A stretch of 64,000 nucleotides of DNA from Actinomadura hibisca NBRC 15177 (GTDB taxonomy: Bacteria; Actinomycetota; Actinomycetes; Streptosporangiales; Streptosporangiaceae): NCBI RefSeq assembly GCF_001552635.1, contig NZ_BCRO01000011.1, positions 304,309 through 368,308 of the forward strand, given 5' to 3'. The notes beneath the pieces are model-generated. The model searched no databases, had not been told where the DNA came from, and saw only the letters and a list, made by a program, of their open reading frames with translations. A program made the position numbers and the translations under genes. Positions within the stretch are counted from its first letter, which is position 1. The number at the start of each line of letters is the position of its first letter. Below are positions 25,404 through 33,617 of this stretch, in pieces.

Positions 25404-26636
25404 ATGTCCGGAGCTCACACCGATCCAGCCGACCCGACCCTGACCACCGGGCAACGCATCAAGTTCTACCGGCAGCGGCAAGGGATGTCCCGAGCGGTGC
25501 TCGGCGAGCTGATCGGGTCGAACGAGCGCTGGATCAAGGCGGTCGAGAACGGGCAGATCCAGCATCCCAAGCTGACCGCCCTCATCGGCATCGCCGAGGC
25601 CCTCAGGGTGCGGGACCTCGGGCAGCTCACCGGCGGGCAGGCGATGCCGACCACGATGTTCAGGGGCCCCGGCCATCCTGCCCTGCCCGCCGTCCGGGAC
25701 GCCATCAACGTCGTGACGGTGGCGACCGACGCCGAGCCGTCCCCCCTGCCGCACTTGCAGGCGCGGCTGGCCGCGGCCTGGCGGGCACGGCATGCGGCCC
25801 CCGATCACCGGACCGTGCTGGGCGGGCTGCTGCCGGACCTGATCCGCGACGCCAAGCGCGCGGCGCGCGCCTACGAGGGCGCCGAGCGGCGGCGAGCGCT
25901 GGCGCTGCTCGCCGAGACCTACAACCTGTGCCAGTTCTTCGTGGCCTACCAGCCCGACGCGGGCCTGCTGTGGCGCGTCGCCGAGCGGGCGATCATGGCC
26001 GCCGAGGAGTCCGAGGACCCGCAGGCGTTCGGGGCGTCGCTGTGGCTGCTGGCCCAAGCGCACCGGGACGCCGGGGATTTCGACGCCGCCGAGTCGGTCA
26101 ACCGGCAGGGCATGGACGTGTTGCGTCCGGCCGTCGCCGACGCCGGCGACGACCTGCGCGCGATGTGGGGCGCCCTGCATTTCGAGGCGGCCTACACCGC
26201 GGCGCGCACCGGCCAGGAGGGGGTGGCGTGGCGTTGGTGGGACCAGGCCGACACGATCGCCCGGTCGCTGCCGCGGTCGCACTACGACCCGATGACGTCG
26301 TTCTCGCAGGCGATCATGCCCGCGCACGCGGTCACGGTCGCGGTGGAGTTGCGCAAGGGCGGGGAGAGCGCCCGGCAGGCCCGGCGCGCGAGCGCCTCGG
26401 CGATCCCCTCACGACCCCGGCGCGGTCGACACCTGATCGAGGTCGCACGAGCCTGGCAGCTCAGCGGCGACACCTCGGCCGAACTCGGCGCGCTCGACAA
26501 CGCCTACAGCACCGCCCCGGAGACGATCCGGTACAACAGCCACGCGCGGCACATGGTGTTCGACCTGGCGGAGAGGCCGGGCTCGTTGCGACGGGCGGCC
26601 AACGACCTTGCCGGGCGGGTCGGCCTGCTGGTGTGA
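25404..26636 (+). CDS. XRE-family regulator with TPR-like C-terminal region
   Basis: A 410-residue protein. Residues about 11-60 form a Cro/CI helix-turn-helix ('RIKFYRQRQGMSRAVLGELIGSNERWIKAVENGQ'). The long C-terminal part is all-helical with TPR-like pairs ('ALALLAETYNLCQFFVAYQ', 'ASLWLLAQAHRDAGDFDAAE'), like many actinobacterial XRE regulators of unknown ligand. The ATG at 25404 follows AAGGGGCAGGG. A 15-base palindrome directly follows the stop, before two small genes in the same direction, suggesting a three-gene unit. Confidence 0.82.
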   Translation: MSGAHTDPADPTLTTGQRIKFYRQRQGMSRAVLGELIGSNERWIKAVENGQIQHPKLTALIGIAEALRVRDLGQLTGGQAMPTTMFRGPGHPALPAVRDAINVVTVATDAEPSPLPHLQARLAAAWRARHAAPDHRTVLGGLLPDLIRDAKRAARAYEGAERRRALALLAETYNLCQFFVAYQPDAGLLWRVAERAIMAAEESEDPQAFGASLWLLAQAHRDAGDFDAAESVNRQGMDVLRPAVADAGDDLRAMWGALHFEAAYTAARTGQEGVAWRWWDQADTIARSLPRSHYDPMTSFSQAIMPAHAVTVAVELRKGGESARQARRASASAIPSRPRRGRHLIEVARAWQLSGDTSAELGALDNAYSTAPETIRYNSHARHMVFDLAERPGSLRRAANDLAGRVGLLV

Positions 26637-26640
26637 GGGG

Positions 26641-26655
26641 GACACGATTCGTGTC
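26641..26655. promoter_or_regulatory. 15-base palindrome after the XRE gene
   Basis: GACACGATTCGTGTC is a perfect inverted repeat (7-base arms, one central base). It lies between the XRE stop and the next small gene at 26691. It could be an operator for the XRE protein; it is short for a terminator. Confidence 0.4.
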
Positions 26656-26690
26656 TCCTTCGGTTGCGCTCCAGAGCGACCCTGTGACGC

Positions 26691-27005
26691 ATGACGCAGA
26701 CGAGCGCGACGGATCAGCGCGCGATCGCCCGCCGTCTCGACGCCGAACGTCCGGGCTGGACGATCTGGTGGGGACCGGCGACCGGGCACTTCTGGGCGAT
26801 GCCCGCCCGGGGCGCGGCCGTGCCGCTGATCGAACGGGCCCGCCCGGACGAACTGGTCGCGGCGATGCGCGAAGTGGAGGCGTGGCACGACTGGCCAGGT
26901 TCCGGCGGACGCGCGGCCAAGGCACGACTCAACCGGCCCGATAAGGCTGACGCGTGGCCCTCGGACGTCCCGGCCGTGCGCCACCACCGTCGGGAGTTTC
27001 CATGA
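26691..27005 (+). CDS. Small hypothetical protein in the XRE unit
   Basis: A 104-residue soluble protein starting at the ATG at 26691. It is rich in Trp ('RRLDAERPGWTIWWGPATGHFWAMP') followed by 'ELVAAMREVEAW'. I recognise the pattern only as an actinobacterial small protein often near XRE regulators; the function is unknown. Its stop overlaps the next gene by four bases (ATGA). Confidence 0.6.
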   Translation: MTQTSATDQRAIARRLDAERPGWTIWWGPATGHFWAMPARGAAVPLIERARPDELVAAMREVEAWHDWPGSGGRAAKARLNRPDKADAWPSDVPAVRHHRREFP

Positions 27006-27205
27006 GCGACGATCCGGAGCGCGCCAAGGGGAAGCAGCTTGCGCGCAAGCTCGCGGCGTACGACGCGCTGATGCTGAACCTGCCGACGGCGGCGCACCCC
27101 TTCCGTGGAGACCCCGAGGTCGTGAAGCGGGCTCTGGAGATCCTCAACGAGCCCGATCTGGAGGCCGCTGAAACGGGAACTGATTCCGAGCAGGACATCC
27201 CCTGA
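27002..27205 (+). CDS. Small hypothetical protein, last of the XRE unit
   Basis: A 67-residue, charged, helical protein ('AKGKQLARKLAAYDALMLNL', 'VVKRALEILNEPDLEAAE'). The ATG overlaps the preceding stop (ATGA), so it is translated with it. There is no known domain, membrane segment or signal peptide. Confidence 0.6.
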   Translation: MSDDPERAKGKQLARKLAAYDALMLNLPTAAHPFRGDPEVVKRALEILNEPDLEAAETGTDSEQDIP

Positions 27206-27321
27206 GGTGTCCTCGTATGACCTCTGCTTCTGCTCATCCGCTCGGCAACGGCGAGGTTGTGCAGGCGAGCGATGCCGACCATGTCATGTGACCTGACGGC
27301 CTGCCCGTTCCAGAAGATCAT
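27206..27321 (-). other. Coding-like remnant on minus strand
   Basis: From an ATG at 27321 the minus strand reads 'MIFWNGQAVRSHDMVGIARLHNLAVAERMS' with normal GC-biased codons for about 38 residues. It then runs into the antisense of the small gene that ends at 27205. It resembles a decayed C-terminal piece, perhaps of a mobile-element or regulatory gene, but I cannot name it. Confidence 0.25.
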
Positions 27322-27376
27322 CTCAGCGGCTAGGTTCGGTCCCGGACGCACGACCGACGAAGGGCCGGACCCCCTG

Positions 27377-28174
27377 ATGGACGACACGCTGGGCACCGTG
27401 GCGGCCCTGTACCGCTACCCCGTCAAGTCGATGCTGGGCGAGGAGCTGGACACCACCGAGATCGCGGCGGGCGGTGTGCGGGGCGACCGGGCGTGGGCCC
27501 TGGTCGACCACGAGACCGGGAAGGTCGCCAGCGACAAGAACCCGCGCCTGTGGCGCGACCTGCTCAAAGCCCGCGCCACCTGGGACGGCGACGGCGTCCG
27601 GGTGACGCTCCCGGACGGCACCGCCGCCACCGGCGACCGCTCCCTGTCGGACTGGCTGGGCAGGACCGTCACGCTCACCGGCGTCCCGCCCGAGGGCGCG
27701 ACCCTGGACCGGGCCGTCCCCGAGGAGGTCCTCGACGCGGGCGTCACCGCCACCGTCGCCGTCGAACCGGTCGTGCTCGGGCAGGGCGCGCCTCCCGGTG
27801 CCTTCGTGGACTTCGCCCCCGTCCACCTGATCAGCGCCGCGACGCTGCGCGCCACCGGGGCCGAGGCCGTCCGCTACCGCCCGAACCTAGTCCTGGAGAC
27901 CGGTGGCGAGGCGTACGAGGAGAACGGCTGGGCGGGCCGCACCCTGACCGTCGGCTCGGCCGTGCTCCGGGTGATCATCCCGACACCACGGTGCGCCGTC
28001 CCCACCCTGGAGCATGGCGACCTGCCCCGGCTGCCGCAGACGCTGCGCGTCCCGGCGAAGGAGAACCTGGTGGAGGCCGTCCCCGGCATGGGCCGCAGCG
28101 CGTGCGCGGGAGCCTACGCCGAGGTCATCCGACCCGGCCGCATCACGGTCGGCGACCGCGCCGCCCTGGGGTGA
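27377..28174 (+). CDS. MOSC-domain protein (MOSC N-terminal beta-barrel type)
   Basis: A 265-residue protein. The N-terminal domain begins 'VAALYRYPVKSMLGEELDTTEI' and 'GVRGDRAWALVDHETGKVAS', typical of MOSC_N. The MOSC domain includes 'VHLISAATLRA', 'RYRPNLVLETGG', 'ENGWAGRTLTVG' and 'IPTPRCAVPTLEHGDLP' with the conserved Cys of molybdenum-cofactor sulfurase C-terminal proteins. Such proteins carry sulfur for molybdenum enzymes or reduce N-hydroxylated compounds. The ATG at 27377 fits the family start. Confidence 0.85.
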   Translation: MDDTLGTVAALYRYPVKSMLGEELDTTEIAAGGVRGDRAWALVDHETGKVASDKNPRLWRDLLKARATWDGDGVRVTLPDGTAATGDRSLSDWLGRTVTLTGVPPEGATLDRAVPEEVLDAGVTATVAVEPVVLGQGAPPGAFVDFAPVHLISAATLRATGAEAVRYRPNLVLETGGEAYEENGWAGRTLTVGSAVLRVIIPTPRCAVPTLEHGDLPRLPQTLRVPAKENLVEAVPGMGRSACAGAYAEVIRPGRITVGDRAALG

Positions 28175-28208
28175 CCGGGCCCCGGCTTGAGCCTGTGCTG
28201 CCGGGACG

Positions 28209-28667
28209 TCAGCGCAGGACCCCAGGCACGGCATGCTCCCGGGCGTTCTCCATGCGGTCCAGCAGCACCGACATGAGTCGCGTCGTCAGCCGGTAACCGA
28301 ACGACGGGTCGGCCGCGCACAGCGTGCGCACCAACCGGCCGTCGAACTCCAGCGCGCCACCCGGCTGCGAGACCAGCGCCCGGTAACGCCACCGGTGCGG
28401 CGGAACCATCCAGGACCAGCCCAGCACCGTCCCCGGCCCGAGCGTCTCCACCACCAGGTCGCCGCGCCCCGGCACGCGCAGGTCGAGCGACACCTCTCCT
28501 GAGCCGATGAGCCAGAAGCGCTCCGCGGGCTCCCCCTTGCCGAAGATGCGATGCCCCTCCGCCCACTCGACGCGGCGCGCGGCGCTGGCGAGCCGGGTGA
28601 GGTCCTTGGACGACATGCCGCTGAAGAACGACTCGCGGCCCAGGTCCTCGGCCTTCGCCCTGACCAT
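28209..28667 (-). CDS. Cyclic nucleotide-binding domain protein
   Basis: A 152-residue stand-alone cNMP-binding domain. It has 'FFSGMSSKDLTRLASAARRVEWAEGHRIFGKGEPAERFWLIGSGEVSLDL' followed by 'GPGTVLGWSWMVPPHRWRYRALV' and a C-terminal helix, with no DNA-binding helix-turn-helix. AAAGGGG precedes the ATG. It is 34 bases downstream of the universal stress gene and is probably its operon partner. Similar pairs belong to DosR/DevR dormancy regulons in actinobacteria. Confidence 0.85.
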   Translation of the reverse strand: MVRAKAEDLGRESFFSGMSSKDLTRLASAARRVEWAEGHRIFGKGEPAERFWLIGSGEVSLDLRVPGRGDLVVETLGPGTVLGWSWMVPPHRWRYRALVSQPGGALEFDGRLVRTLCAADPSFGYRLTTRLMSVLLDRMENAREHAVPGVLR

Positions 28668-28701
28668 TGGTGTGCCCCTTTCGTCCGGTGGGTGGCGGCC
28701 G

Positions 28702-29559
28702 TCAGTGCCGGTGCTCGGCGTGCACGACGGCGATCGAGCACGGGGCCAGTTGCAGCATCGCCAGGCTGGTGGCGCCCAGCAGCAGGGGGTGCACCCCGCG
28801 AGCGCCCCGGTCGCCCACCACCAGGAGGGCGGCTTCCGCGGCGGCGTCCAGCAGCGCTTCGCGGGGGTCCTTCAGCACCAGCGAGGTCACGGCCTCCACC
28901 TGCGGGTACTTGGTCAGCCACGGGGCCACAGCGCGTTGCAGCCGCGCCCCGGCCGCACGCTTGAGTTCCTCCGCGTCCGCGAACAGCGCGATCTCGGACT
29001 CCGCGACGGCGCTGGGCTCCCAGCACCCGTAGACGGCGCGCAACCGCTGGCCGTGCACGGCCGCCTGCTCGAACGCGAACGCCAGCGCCGCGTCAGCACC
29101 ACGGGAACCGTCCACACCAACGACGATCTCGCCCTCGCCCTTGGCCCGCCCGCGCACCACCACGACCGGGCAGCGCGCCCGCGCGGGCACCTGGAGCGCC
29201 GACGAACCGACGGGCAGTTCGGCGTGCTCGTGCGATCCGACCACCACCATCTCCGCGTTGTGCGCCTCGTGCAGCAACGCCGAAGGCGCCGGGCCGTCCA
29301 TCAGCACCCCGCGCACCTGCACGCCGGGCGCGCACCGCTCGGCCAGGCCCACGCCCTTGTCCAGGATGAGCTGCCCCATCCGCTTGATGACGGCGACGCC
29401 CTCGTAGTCGATGTGGCTGATGGGGTAGGGCCAGCTCCAGGCGTGGCAGACGGTCAGCGGCAGGTGCCGCCGCCGCGCCTCGTCGGCCGCCCACCGGACG
29501 ACCGCGTCGGCCTCTTTCGTTCCGTCGTAACCGGTGACCACGTGCGAAGGGTGGGACAT
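28702..29559 (-). CDS. Universal stress protein with two UspA domains
   Basis: A 285-residue tandem UspA protein. Each domain has an ATP-binding-type motif: 'MVVVGSHEHAELPVGSSALQVPARARCPVVVVRG' in the first, 'LLVVGDRGARGVHPLLLGATSLAMLQLAPCSIAVVHAE' in the second. The ATG at 29559 follows GGAGGAG. A palindrome resembling the DosR/DevR box lies 57-70 bases upstream. It is probably induced by hypoxia or nitric oxide and co-transcribed with the cyclic-nucleotide-binding gene. Confidence 0.9.
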   Translation of the reverse strand: MSHPSHVVTGYDGTKEADAVVRWAADEARRRHLPLTVCHAWSWPYPISHIDYEGVAVIKRMGQLILDKGVGLAERCAPGVQVRGVLMDGPAPSALLHEAHNAEMVVVGSHEHAELPVGSSALQVPARARCPVVVVRGRAKGEGEIVVGVDGSRGADAALAFAFEQAAVHGQRLRAVYGCWEPSAVAESEIALFADAEELKRAAGARLQRAVAPWLTKYPQVEAVTSLVLKDPREALLDAAAEAALLVVGDRGARGVHPLLLGATSLAMLQLAPCSIAVVHAEHRH

Positions 29560-29615
29560 CTCTCCTCCTCCGGTTGCCTCACCTCCATCGCACCGCTCGG
29601 GCCCGCGATCCCCTA

Positions 29616-29629
29616 GGGCCATAGGGCCC
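29616..29629. promoter_or_regulatory. Candidate DosR/DevR box
   Basis: GGGCCATAGGGCCC resembles the core of the DosR box (GGGACTWWAGTCCC; about 10 of 14 positions agree) and is placed as expected for activating the universal stress gene on the minus strand. Confidence 0.5.
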
Positions 29630-29665
29630 TGGACCGCAGGGACCAACGCCGAGGCCCCCGGACGA

Positions 29666-30160
29666 TCAGGTCGCGGCGCGGCCCGGCAGGAGGGCCAGGA
29701 GTTGCTCGGTGTGGCCGGGCAGTTCCGCCTCCGCGAGGCCGGTGAGCAGGTCTCTCAGCGGCATGGGCTGGTCGACCAGGACGGTGCCGTTGGACAGCAG
29801 CCGGGCCGGCACCGGCGTGTCGAGCTCGGCGTCGCTCAGCGCCGGTCCGCCGAGCGCGCAGAGGGCGTCCGCCTGGAGGCGGATGCGCTCGCGGAGTCCC
29901 GCGTCGCCGCCGGTGAGGGTGATGAGGCGGTCGATGGTCCAGGGGTCGAGCGCCATGCGGTTGTCGTAGGTGGTGTGGGCTCCCGACGCGATGGCGGACA
30001 CGGCGGCGATGGTGGTGGAGCCGATGATGGCGACGTGCGCCAAAATCTGGTCGGCGTTCCACTCCCCTGCCGGAGGGGCGGAAACGGAGGCGGAGTCGGC
30101 CACGGTCGCGGCGGCGTCCAGCAGCGCGCGGTAGGCGTCGTGCAGGGAAGCGGTGTCCAT
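29666..30160 (-). CDS. DinB/maleylpyruvate isomerase-like small protein
   Basis: A 164-residue helical protein. The N-terminal 'AYRALLDAAATVADS' and 'PPAGEWNADQILAHVAIIGSTTIAAV' resemble the four-helix DinB_2/MDMPI fold, with the typical W-x(5)-L-x-H. Some members use mycothiol or metal; not all residues for that are evident here. It lies 19 bases downstream of the ArsR-SRPBCC gene and is probably in the same operon. Confidence 0.7.
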   Translation of the reverse strand: MDTASLHDAYRALLDAAATVADSASVSAPPAGEWNADQILAHVAIIGSTTIAAVSAIASGAHTTYDNRMALDPWTIDRLITLTGGDAGLRERIRLQADALCALGGPALSDAELDTPVPARLLSNGTVLVDQPMPLRDLLTGLAEAELPGHTEQLLALLPGRAAT

Positions 30161-30179
30161 CGGAGTCCTCTTTCTCGGT

Positions 30180-30968
30180 TCAGGCGTGCTCGCCGGACAT
30201 CTCCCACGGGGCCTGCGGGAGGGGCTCGCCGGTCTCCAGCAGCGACTTGAGGTTGGCCAGCACCGCCGGCCAGCCGCGCGAGATGCCGCCGAGCATCTCC
30301 TGGTTGGGCAGGTTCTCGTGCGTGACGGTGAGGCGGACGATGTCCTCGTGCGGTTCGACGAGGAAGGTGACCAGCGACGGTTCGCGCGTCGCCGCGGCGT
30401 CGGGGGCGTCCTCGAAGGTGATGACCAGGCGCGTCGGCGGCTCGCTCTCGACCACCCGGCCGGTGACGTCGACGACGCCCGACCCGTCGGCGCGCCGGTG
30501 CTCCCACGGCGAACCCGCTTGCCAGTCCGAGACGTTGGCGTGCCCCCAGTAACGCGCAGTCAGGTCCGCGTCGGTCAGGGCCCGCCACACCTGGTCGGCG
30601 CTGGCCCGGATGTAGGTGACGTAGACGTAGGACGGCACGGGGGCGGGTCGCTCGGTCATGGCGTACTCCTCTGCCTGGTGCCGGATGGCACTGATCGTTT
30701 CTAGCCGGGGCCGGTCGAACGCCGAGATCCAGCGTTCCCCGATCTCGTGGACGGGCGCCGGGTTGAGGTAGTGGAGCCGTTCCCGCCCGCGCCGCACGAC
30801 GGTCACCAGCCCGGCCCGCTGGAGGACGTCGAGGTGCTGCGTCGCCGACTGGCGGGCCATGTCGAGGCGCTCGCACAACTCACCGAGCGTCTGGCCGTCG
30901 TGCTCGCGCAACCGGTCGAGCAGGAGGCGCCGGGTGGGGTCGGCCAGCGCTTTGAAGATCGCGTCCAT
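30180..30968 (-). CDS. ArsR-type regulator fused to SRPBCC (AHSA1-like) domain
   Basis: A 262-residue fusion. Residues about 1-85 are an ArsR winged helix ('AIFKALADPTRRLLLDRLRE', 'TLGELCERLDMARQSATQHLDVL', 'VRRGRERLHYLNP'); residues about 110-255 are an AHSA1/SRPBCC ligand-binding fold ('VTYIRASADQVWRALTDADLTARYWG', 'RLTVTHENLPNQEMLGGISRGWPAVLANLKSLLE'). The metal-binding ELCVC motif of ArsR is absent (ELCER). I chose the ATG at 30968 (AAGG upstream); a GTG at 30989 is possible. It probably represses its own operon through the inverted repeat at 30997-31020, with a hydrophobic ligand sensed by the SRPBCC part. Confidence 0.87.
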   Translation of the reverse strand: MDAIFKALADPTRRLLLDRLREHDGQTLGELCERLDMARQSATQHLDVLQRAGLVTVVRRGRERLHYLNPAPVHEIGERWISAFDRPRLETISAIRHQAEEYAMTERPAPVPSYVYVTYIRASADQVWRALTDADLTARYWGHANVSDWQAGSPWEHRRADGSGVVDVTGRVVESEPPTRLVITFEDAPDAAATREPSLVTFLVEPHEDIVRLTVTHENLPNQEMLGGISRGWPAVLANLKSLLETGEPLPQAPWEMSGEHA

Positions 30969-30996
30969 CGCCTTGCCTTCGAGGCTCACACCAGCA

Positions 30997-31020
30997 TTAT
31001 GCAGGTGTTTGCCTGCCTAA
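30997..31020. promoter_or_regulatory. Predicted operator of the ArsR-SRPBCC regulator
   Basis: TTATGCAGG-TGTTTG-CCTGCCTAA has 9-base arms with one mismatch and lies 28-52 bases upstream of the regulator's ATG. Confidence 0.6.
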
Positions 31021-31211
31021 TGTCAACGGCGGCGGGAAGCGGGGACGAGCCGGGGCATGGACGGTCGCGCCGCTCGGCGGTGATGCGGGGCGCAAAGAAA
31101 AAGAAGGACTGCTCGCGGGGAATTTCCAGGTCGGCGCATGCCGTTGCATCTGGCCCGCTTAAGGGAAAGGGGAGTACCCACTCCTTTCCACTCTCAATTT
31201 ATAGCGCACCA

Positions 31212-31232
31212 GGGGGCTTGCGGCAAGACCCC
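31212..31232 (+). promoter_or_regulatory. Rifamycin-associated element (RAE)
   Basis: GGGGCTTGCGGCAAGACCCC is an inverted repeat (CTTGC-G-GCAAG core with G4/C4 flanks) about 170 bases upstream of the HelR-type gene. It matches the element described upstream of rifamycin-inactivation genes and helR in actinomycetes (recalled, not searched). The rest of 31021-31403 contains the helR leader, an imperfect inverted repeat around 31165-31188 and a T/A-rich TTTATAG that may be a -10 box. Confidence 0.75.
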
Positions 31233-31403
31233 CTCCGTGCCGCACAATCGTCCGTCCAGGCCGAAAACCCGCAGGTAAGAGCAGCGGGACACCGACGGCC
31301 GCACCATCACCGTCCACCAGGAAAGGCCACGGATATCCGCATGCGCCAAGCGGCACCGAGCAGCCGGAAAGCAGCCAGTCCATCCCAGATCGGAGCCGAT
31401 GAC

Positions 31404-33551
31404 GTGAATCCCGCGACCACGAGCGCGTTCGACCTTCCCGACCACCTCGCGGCCAAGGCCGACCCGGCACTGATCGCCGACGACGAGCGGCACTTCGCGG
31501 CCATCGCGGCGAACCTCGACCACTCCGTCGCCGACCTCACCGAGCGCCTCGACGCCGAACGCAGGGCGCCCGGCGGCTCGGGCCAGAAGGCGCTGGAACG
31601 TGACATGGAGATCTACCGGCTGTCCGCCCGGCTGCGCACCCTGCGCCGCTTCGGCATGGACCTGTGCCTGGGGCGCATCGTCGCGGCGGACGGCTCCGAG
31701 CCCGTCTACGTCGGGCGGCTCGGCCTCAAGGACGGCGCGGGCCGCCGCCTGCTGCTCGACTGGCGCTCCCCCGCCGCCGAGCCGTTCTTCGGCGCGACCC
31801 ACGCCAACCCGATGGGCCTGGCGAGCCGCCGCCGGTACCGCTGGACCGGCGGCCGGATCGGCGACTACTGGGACGAGGTGTTCACCCCGGACGGGTTCGA
31901 GGGGCACGCCGCGCTCGACGACCAGTCCGCCTTCATCGCCAGCCTGGGCAGCCACCGGTCGTCCCGGATGCGGGACGTGCTGGGCACCATCCAGGCCGAC
32001 CAGGACGCGATCATCCGCGCCGGGTCGCGCGGCGCCCTCGTCGTCGACGGCGGTCCGGGCACCGGCAAGACCGTCGTGGCGCTGCACCGTTCGGCCTACC
32101 TGCTCTACTCCGACCCGCGCCTCGGGCACCGTCGCGGCGGCGTGCTGTTCGTCGGCCCGCACCAGCCCTACCTGGGCTACGTCGCCGACGTCCTCCCCAG
32201 CCTCGGCGAGGAGGGCGTGCAGACCTGCACCCTGCGGGACCTCGTTCCGGAAGGGGCTGCGGTGGCGGCCGAGAGTGATCCGGACGTGGCCCGCCTGAAG
32301 TCGTCCGCGGACATGGTGAAGGCGATCGAACCGGCCGTCCGGTTCTACGAGCGGCCACCGACCAAGGGGATGACGGTCACGACGCCCTGGTCCGACATCC
32401 GGCTGACCGCCGACGACTGGGCCGAGGCGTTCAACGCGCGCGAGCCCGGCACCCCGCACAACGAGGCGCGCGACCAGATCTGGGAGGAACTCGTCACGAT
32501 CCTGCTGGACAAGCACGACGGCGACGTCTCAGCCGACCGGCTCCGGAAGTGGCTGCGCCAGGACCGGGAACTGCTCACGGCCCTCAACAGGGCGTGGCCA
32601 CTGATCGAGCCGACCGACCTCGTCGGAGACCTGTGGTCGGTGCCCGCCTACCTGCGGTTGTGCGCTCCCTGGCTCAGCCCCGACGAGACACGGAAGCTCC
32701 AGCGCGAGGACGCCCAGACGTGGACGTTGTCCGACCTTCCGCTCCTGGACGCGGCGCGGCAGCGGCTCGGCGACCCGGGCGCGTCGCTGCGCAAGCGGCG
32801 GCACGAGGCGGCCGTCGAGGCCGAGCGCGAGCGCATGGCCGCCGTCGTGGACAACCTGATCGAGGCCGATGACGACGGCGAAGGGCTGGTGACGATGTTG
32901 CGCGGCGAGGACGCGCAGCACGACCTGGTGGACGAGGCTGCGCTGTCCAGCGTCGACCCGGACCTGCTCGCCGGCCCGTTCGCGCACATCGTCGTGGACG
33001 AGGCCCAGGAGCTGACCGACGCGGAGTGGCAGATGTTGCTGCTGCGCTGCCCGTCCCGGAGCTTCACCATCGTCGGGGACCGGGCCCAGGCCAGGCACGG
33101 GTTCACGGAGTCATGGGAGGAGCGGCTCGAACGGATCGGGTTCGACCGGATCACCATGGCGTCGCTGAGCATCAACTACCGGACGCCGGAGGAGGTCATG
33201 GCGGAGGCCGAGCCGGTCATCCGGGCCGTGCTCCCGGACGCCAACGTGCCGACGTCCATTCGCAGCAGCGGTGTTCCCGTCGTTCACGGATCTGTCGCAG
33301 AACTGGAGTCGATCCTCGACACCTGGCTCGCCGCGAACGCCGAGGGGACGGCGTGCGTCATCGGCGATCCCACGTTCCGGGAGACGCCGCGCGTTCGTTC
33401 GCTGACGCCGGAGCTGTCGAAGGGGCTGGAATTCGACCTGGTGGTGCTCATCGATCCGGATTCGTTCGGCGAGGGCATCGAAGGGGCGGTCGACCGGTAT
33501 GTGGCGATGACGCGGGCGACGCAGCGGCTCGTCGTCCTCACCGCCTCCTGA
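31404..33551 (+). CDS. helR: HelD-family RNA polymerase remodelling helicase, HelR-type
   Basis: A 715-residue UvrD/HelD-like superfamily 1 ATPase. Walker A is 'VVDGGPGTGKTVVALHRSAYLLY' (about 213-223), Walker B/DEAQ is 'IVVDEAQELTDAEWQMLLLRCP', then 'IVGDRAQARHG', 'SLSINYRTPEEV', and C-terminal 'KGLEFDLVVLID' and 'YVAMTRATQRLVVL'. An N-terminal coiled-coil arm ('FAAIAANLDHSVADLTERLDAE') precedes 'RIGDYWDEV', typical of HelD proteins that insert into RNA polymerase. HelR proteins push rifamycin off the polymerase and give tolerance. The RAE upstream supports this branch. I chose GTG 31404 (GGAG eight bases upstream); an ATG at 31341 is the alternative. Confidence 0.85.
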   Translation: MNPATTSAFDLPDHLAAKADPALIADDERHFAAIAANLDHSVADLTERLDAERRAPGGSGQKALERDMEIYRLSARLRTLRRFGMDLCLGRIVAADGSEPVYVGRLGLKDGAGRRLLLDWRSPAAEPFFGATHANPMGLASRRRYRWTGGRIGDYWDEVFTPDGFEGHAALDDQSAFIASLGSHRSSRMRDVLGTIQADQDAIIRAGSRGALVVDGGPGTGKTVVALHRSAYLLYSDPRLGHRRGGVLFVGPHQPYLGYVADVLPSLGEEGVQTCTLRDLVPEGAAVAAESDPDVARLKSSADMVKAIEPAVRFYERPPTKGMTVTTPWSDIRLTADDWAEAFNAREPGTPHNEARDQIWEELVTILLDKHDGDVSADRLRKWLRQDRELLTALNRAWPLIEPTDLVGDLWSVPAYLRLCAPWLSPDETRKLQREDAQTWTLSDLPLLDAARQRLGDPGASLRKRRHEAAVEAERERMAAVVDNLIEADDDGEGLVTMLRGEDAQHDLVDEAALSSVDPDLLAGPFAHIVVDEAQELTDAEWQMLLLRCPSRSFTIVGDRAQARHGFTESWEERLERIGFDRITMASLSINYRTPEEVMAEAEPVIRAVLPDANVPTSIRSSGVPVVHGSVAELESILDTWLAANAEGTACVIGDPTFRETPRVRSLTPELSKGLEFDLVVLIDPDSFGEGIEGAVDRYVAMTRATQRLVVLTAS

Positions 33552-33617
33552 GGGGCAACCTGGGGAGCGCGGTCTTCCGAGACTCCGGTCGTTCACCCAC
33601 GGACCGGGAGGGCATCC

